Assembly: GCF_008709575.1 (NCBI RefSeq) | Contig: NZ_VYIK01000024.1 | Span: 1-48,389, forward strand | DNA from: Mycobacterium sp. | Lineage (GTDB): Bacteria > Actinomycetota > Actinomycetes > Mycobacteriales > Mycobacteriaceae | Direction of reading: 5' to 3' | DNA length: 48,389 nucleotides | Part shown: positions 46,744 to 48,389 of the stretch, piece after piece | Position numbering within the stretch: the first letter of the stretch is position 1 | Layout: each line of letters starts with the position of its first letter | Translations under genes and position numbers: made by a program | Notes under the pieces: model-generated | Told to the model about the DNA's origin: nothing | The model's input: only the letters and a program-made list of their open reading frames with translations | Databases searched by the model: none

Positions 46744-48224
46744 CCCCGGGCCGGTGGTGGCATCCCCGATCACTGCGGCGACAGCTGGTGTTGGGCGTGT
46801 CGGCCGTTGTCTGCGTGGTGCTGGTGGCGGTGGGTCTGGTCTCGGTGCTGAGCCTGCGCGGGTATGTCACGACGATGAACGACGCGGAAGTCGCCGAATC
46901 GCTGGACGCACTGACCCACTCCTACGCCCGGTATCGCAGCGGCGAAAGCGCGCATGCCGGCTGGCCGATCGGGCAGGCGATGCTGGAATTCACCGGGCAA
47001 AACGCCGGAAACGTCATCGCGGTCCTGCAAAACGGGAAAGTGATCGGCTCGGCGGTCTTTTTCGAAGACGCCCCGCGACCCGCCGCGCCCGATGTCGTCG
47101 CGGCTATCGAGGCACAACCCTGGCGCGACAGCCCGCCACGCGCGGTCACACTGGGCAGCCTGGGTTCATTCCGGGTGGGCAGCCACGGTGTCGGGGCTGA
47201 CCGCGTGGTCGTGGGGGTCTCGCTGGATCTCGCCAACCGGACCATCGCCCGCCGAACACTCATCGCCACAGTGCTTTTGGCGGCCGCGCTGGTGATCACC
47301 GCCGGACTCACCGTCTCGGTCGTCAGTTATGCGCTGCGCCCGCTGCGCCGCGTCGCCGCGACCGCCGCGGAGGTGGCCGCCATGTCGCTGACCGGTGACG
47401 AGCACCGGATCACGACCCGGGTGCAGCCCGGCGACACCGACCCCGACACCGAGGTCGGAATCGTCGGGCACACCCTGAACCGCTTGCTGGACAACGTCGA
47501 CAGCGCGCTGGCGCAGCGCGCCGAATCCGACCGCCGGATGCGCCAGTTCATCACCGACGCCAGCCACGAGCTGCGCACCCCGCTGGCCGCGATCCAGGGT
47601 TATGCCGAACTCACCCGCCAGGACAGCTCGGCGCTGCCGCCGACCACCGAGTACGCGCTGGCCCGCATCGAGTCCGAAGCACAGCGAATGACCGCACTGG
47701 TCGACGAACTGCTGTTGCTGTCGCGGTTAGGCGAGGGCCAGGACCTGCAGTCCGAAGACGTCGATGTCGGTGACGTGATCATCGACGCGGTGAACGACGC
47801 CGCGGTGGCCGCACCCACGCACCGCTGGCTCACCCACCTGCCCGACGAGCCGGTGTGGGTGCGCGGTGACCGCGACCGACTGCACCAACTGGTCAGCAAC
47901 CTGCTGCGCAACGCGCACGTGCACACCCCCGCGGGCGTGACGGTGACGACGACGGTGGCGCGCCACCGGCTCGACGGCCACGCCGACTACGCGGAGTTGA
48001 CCGTCGCCAACGACGGGCCCGCCATCGACCCGGAGCTCCTGCCGCACCTGTTCGAGCGGTTCGTGCGCGGCGATCGGTCCCGCTCCGACGGCACCGGCAA
48101 CGGGTTGGGTCTGGCGATCGTCGCCTCGATCGTCACCGCGCACGGCGGTTCGGTTGCCGCGGAATCCGCCGACGGACGGACCGTCTTCCGGGTGCGCCTT
48201 CCGACGATCGAGCTGCCCGGCTGA
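46740..48224 (+). CDS. Sensor histidine kinase (TrcS-like)
   Basis: A 494-residue membrane kinase: TM1 about 16-38, extracytoplasmic sensor region 39-174, TM2 about 175-197, HAMP about 198-260. The H-box is TDASHELRTPLAAIQGY (phospho-His276), with N-box NLLRNAHVHT, the DGPAID motif and G-box GTGNGLGLAIV. The ATG overlaps the response regulator stop (ATGA), so it is co-translated with its partner. The signal is unknown. Confidence 0.92.
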   Translation: MTPGRWWHPRSLRRQLVLGVSAVVCVVLVAVGLVSVLSLRGYVTTMNDAEVAESLDALTHSYARYRSGESAHAGWPIGQAMLEFTGQNAGNVIAVLQNGKVIGSAVFFEDAPRPAAPDVVAAIEAQPWRDSPPRAVTLGSLGSFRVGSHGVGADRVVVGVSLDLANRTIARRTLIATVLLAAALVITAGLTVSVVSYALRPLRRVAATAAEVAAMSLTGDEHRITTRVQPGDTDPDTEVGIVGHTLNRLLDNVDSALAQRAESDRRMRQFITDASHELRTPLAAIQGYAELTRQDSSALPPTTEYALARIESEAQRMTALVDELLLLSRLGEGQDLQSEDVDVGDVIIDAVNDAAVAAPTHRWLTHLPDEPVWVRGDRDRLHQLVSNLLRNAHVHTPAGVTVTTTVARHRLDGHADYAELTVANDGPAIDPELLPHLFERFVRGDRSRSDGTGNGLGLAIVASIVTAHGGSVAAESADGRTVFRVRLPTIELPG

Positions 48225-48353
48225 GCATCTTCCGCTCGACCCTGCGCACGACCGTGCAGCGAAGGCGCACTGCGTAAAGAAAGCGTCAACACGGTTCCCG
48301 CCGGCCGCCGCAGTCGCCTAGCGTCGTTTCCGTCCTAGTGTGCCGCGCCATTA

Positions 48354-48377
48354 ATTCGTTACATAATTGTAACGAAT
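48354..48377. promoter_or_regulatory. Perfect 10-bp inverted repeat at the right edge
   Basis: ATTCGTTACA (48354-48363) and TGTAACGAAT (48368-48377) are exact inverted arms with TAAT between. The site is AT-rich in a GC-rich background and looks like a TetR- or GntR-type operator. It overlaps a possible start codon at 48376. Confidence 0.75.
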
Positions 48378-48389
48378 GAGCATCGGCGG
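48376..48389 (+). CDS. Possible start of a gene that continues beyond the window
   Basis: ATG 48376 opens a frame that reads MSIG at the window edge. It overlaps the right arm of the inverted repeat, as in an autoregulated repressor gene. Four codons cannot be identified; this is a pointer only. Confidence 0.25.

Overview
The window is a GC-rich (about two-thirds G+C) chromosomal segment from a mycobacterium. PE and PPE genes, a mycothiol S-conjugate amidase, DesA2, a Z-isoprenyl diphosphate synthase and the PhoH2 layout support this. Gene order follows the M. tuberculosis block that runs from lytB2 (Rv1110) back to trcRS (Rv1033c/Rv1032c), inverted here and with blocks missing or swapped. 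PPE proteins of the SVP type suggest a slow-growing, non-tuberculosis species; I cannot name it.

Layout. 1-795: 3'-truncated FUSC-type membrane transporter gene on the minus strand, preceded in the same open frame by an IS3-family transposase relic that abuts ispH. 795-5029: ispH (minus), then a tightly overlapping plus-strand operon of a lipid-droplet-associated protein, xseA, xseB and an extended SDR. 5083-8246: DUF4245 protein (minus) and the central-carbon pair glpX-fum (plus). 8259-12662: minus-strand desA2, phoH2, a polysaccharide deacetylase and a Pro/Gly-rich membrane protein. 12780-19104: PE-PPE-domain esterase, a long 'chlamydial-type' SHMT at the glyA1 position, a DUF885 protein, a DMT transporter and coaA. 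19125-24780: Z-isoprenyl diphosphate synthase, hemolysin-III protein and a four-gene minus operon led by mca. 24781-25504: greA with an elaborate leader. 25547-31290: GOLPH3-like protein, metB, DUF2752/CD225 pair, cbs, lipU. 31526-41540: lipid and acyl-CoA genes (SGNH esterase, fadA3, echA9, echA8, patatin, fadD) with a Bax-inhibitor-1 protein, a class II amidotransferase and a beta-propeller protein. 41823-48224: tRNA-Leu(UAA), a PE-PPE pair with an attenuator-like leader, an opposing PPE gene, and the TrcR/TrcS-like two-component system. The last bases carry a perfect inverted repeat over a possible start codon.

Most genes are core metabolism: isoprenoid precursors (ispH, Z-FPP synthase), gluconeogenesis/TCA (glpX, fum), CoA (coaA), one-carbon (glyA), sulfur amino acids (cbs, metB), mycothiol detoxification (mca), fatty-acid desaturation and beta-oxidation (desA2, fadA3, echA8/9, fadD). 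The less ordinary signals are regulatory: the greA leader (promoter, two Cys-containing short ORFs, 13-bp hairpin), the terminator-like hairpin directly before the PE ribosome-binding site, the palindrome over the desA2 promoter, and operator-like repeats before echA9, the patatin gene and the gene at the right edge. Locus-specific replacements (long SHMT, SDR in place of the 3-beta-HSD, loss of pra) and a PE protein with a PPE-SVP tail are also worth a look. No CRISPR array, prophage or obvious new defence system was seen.
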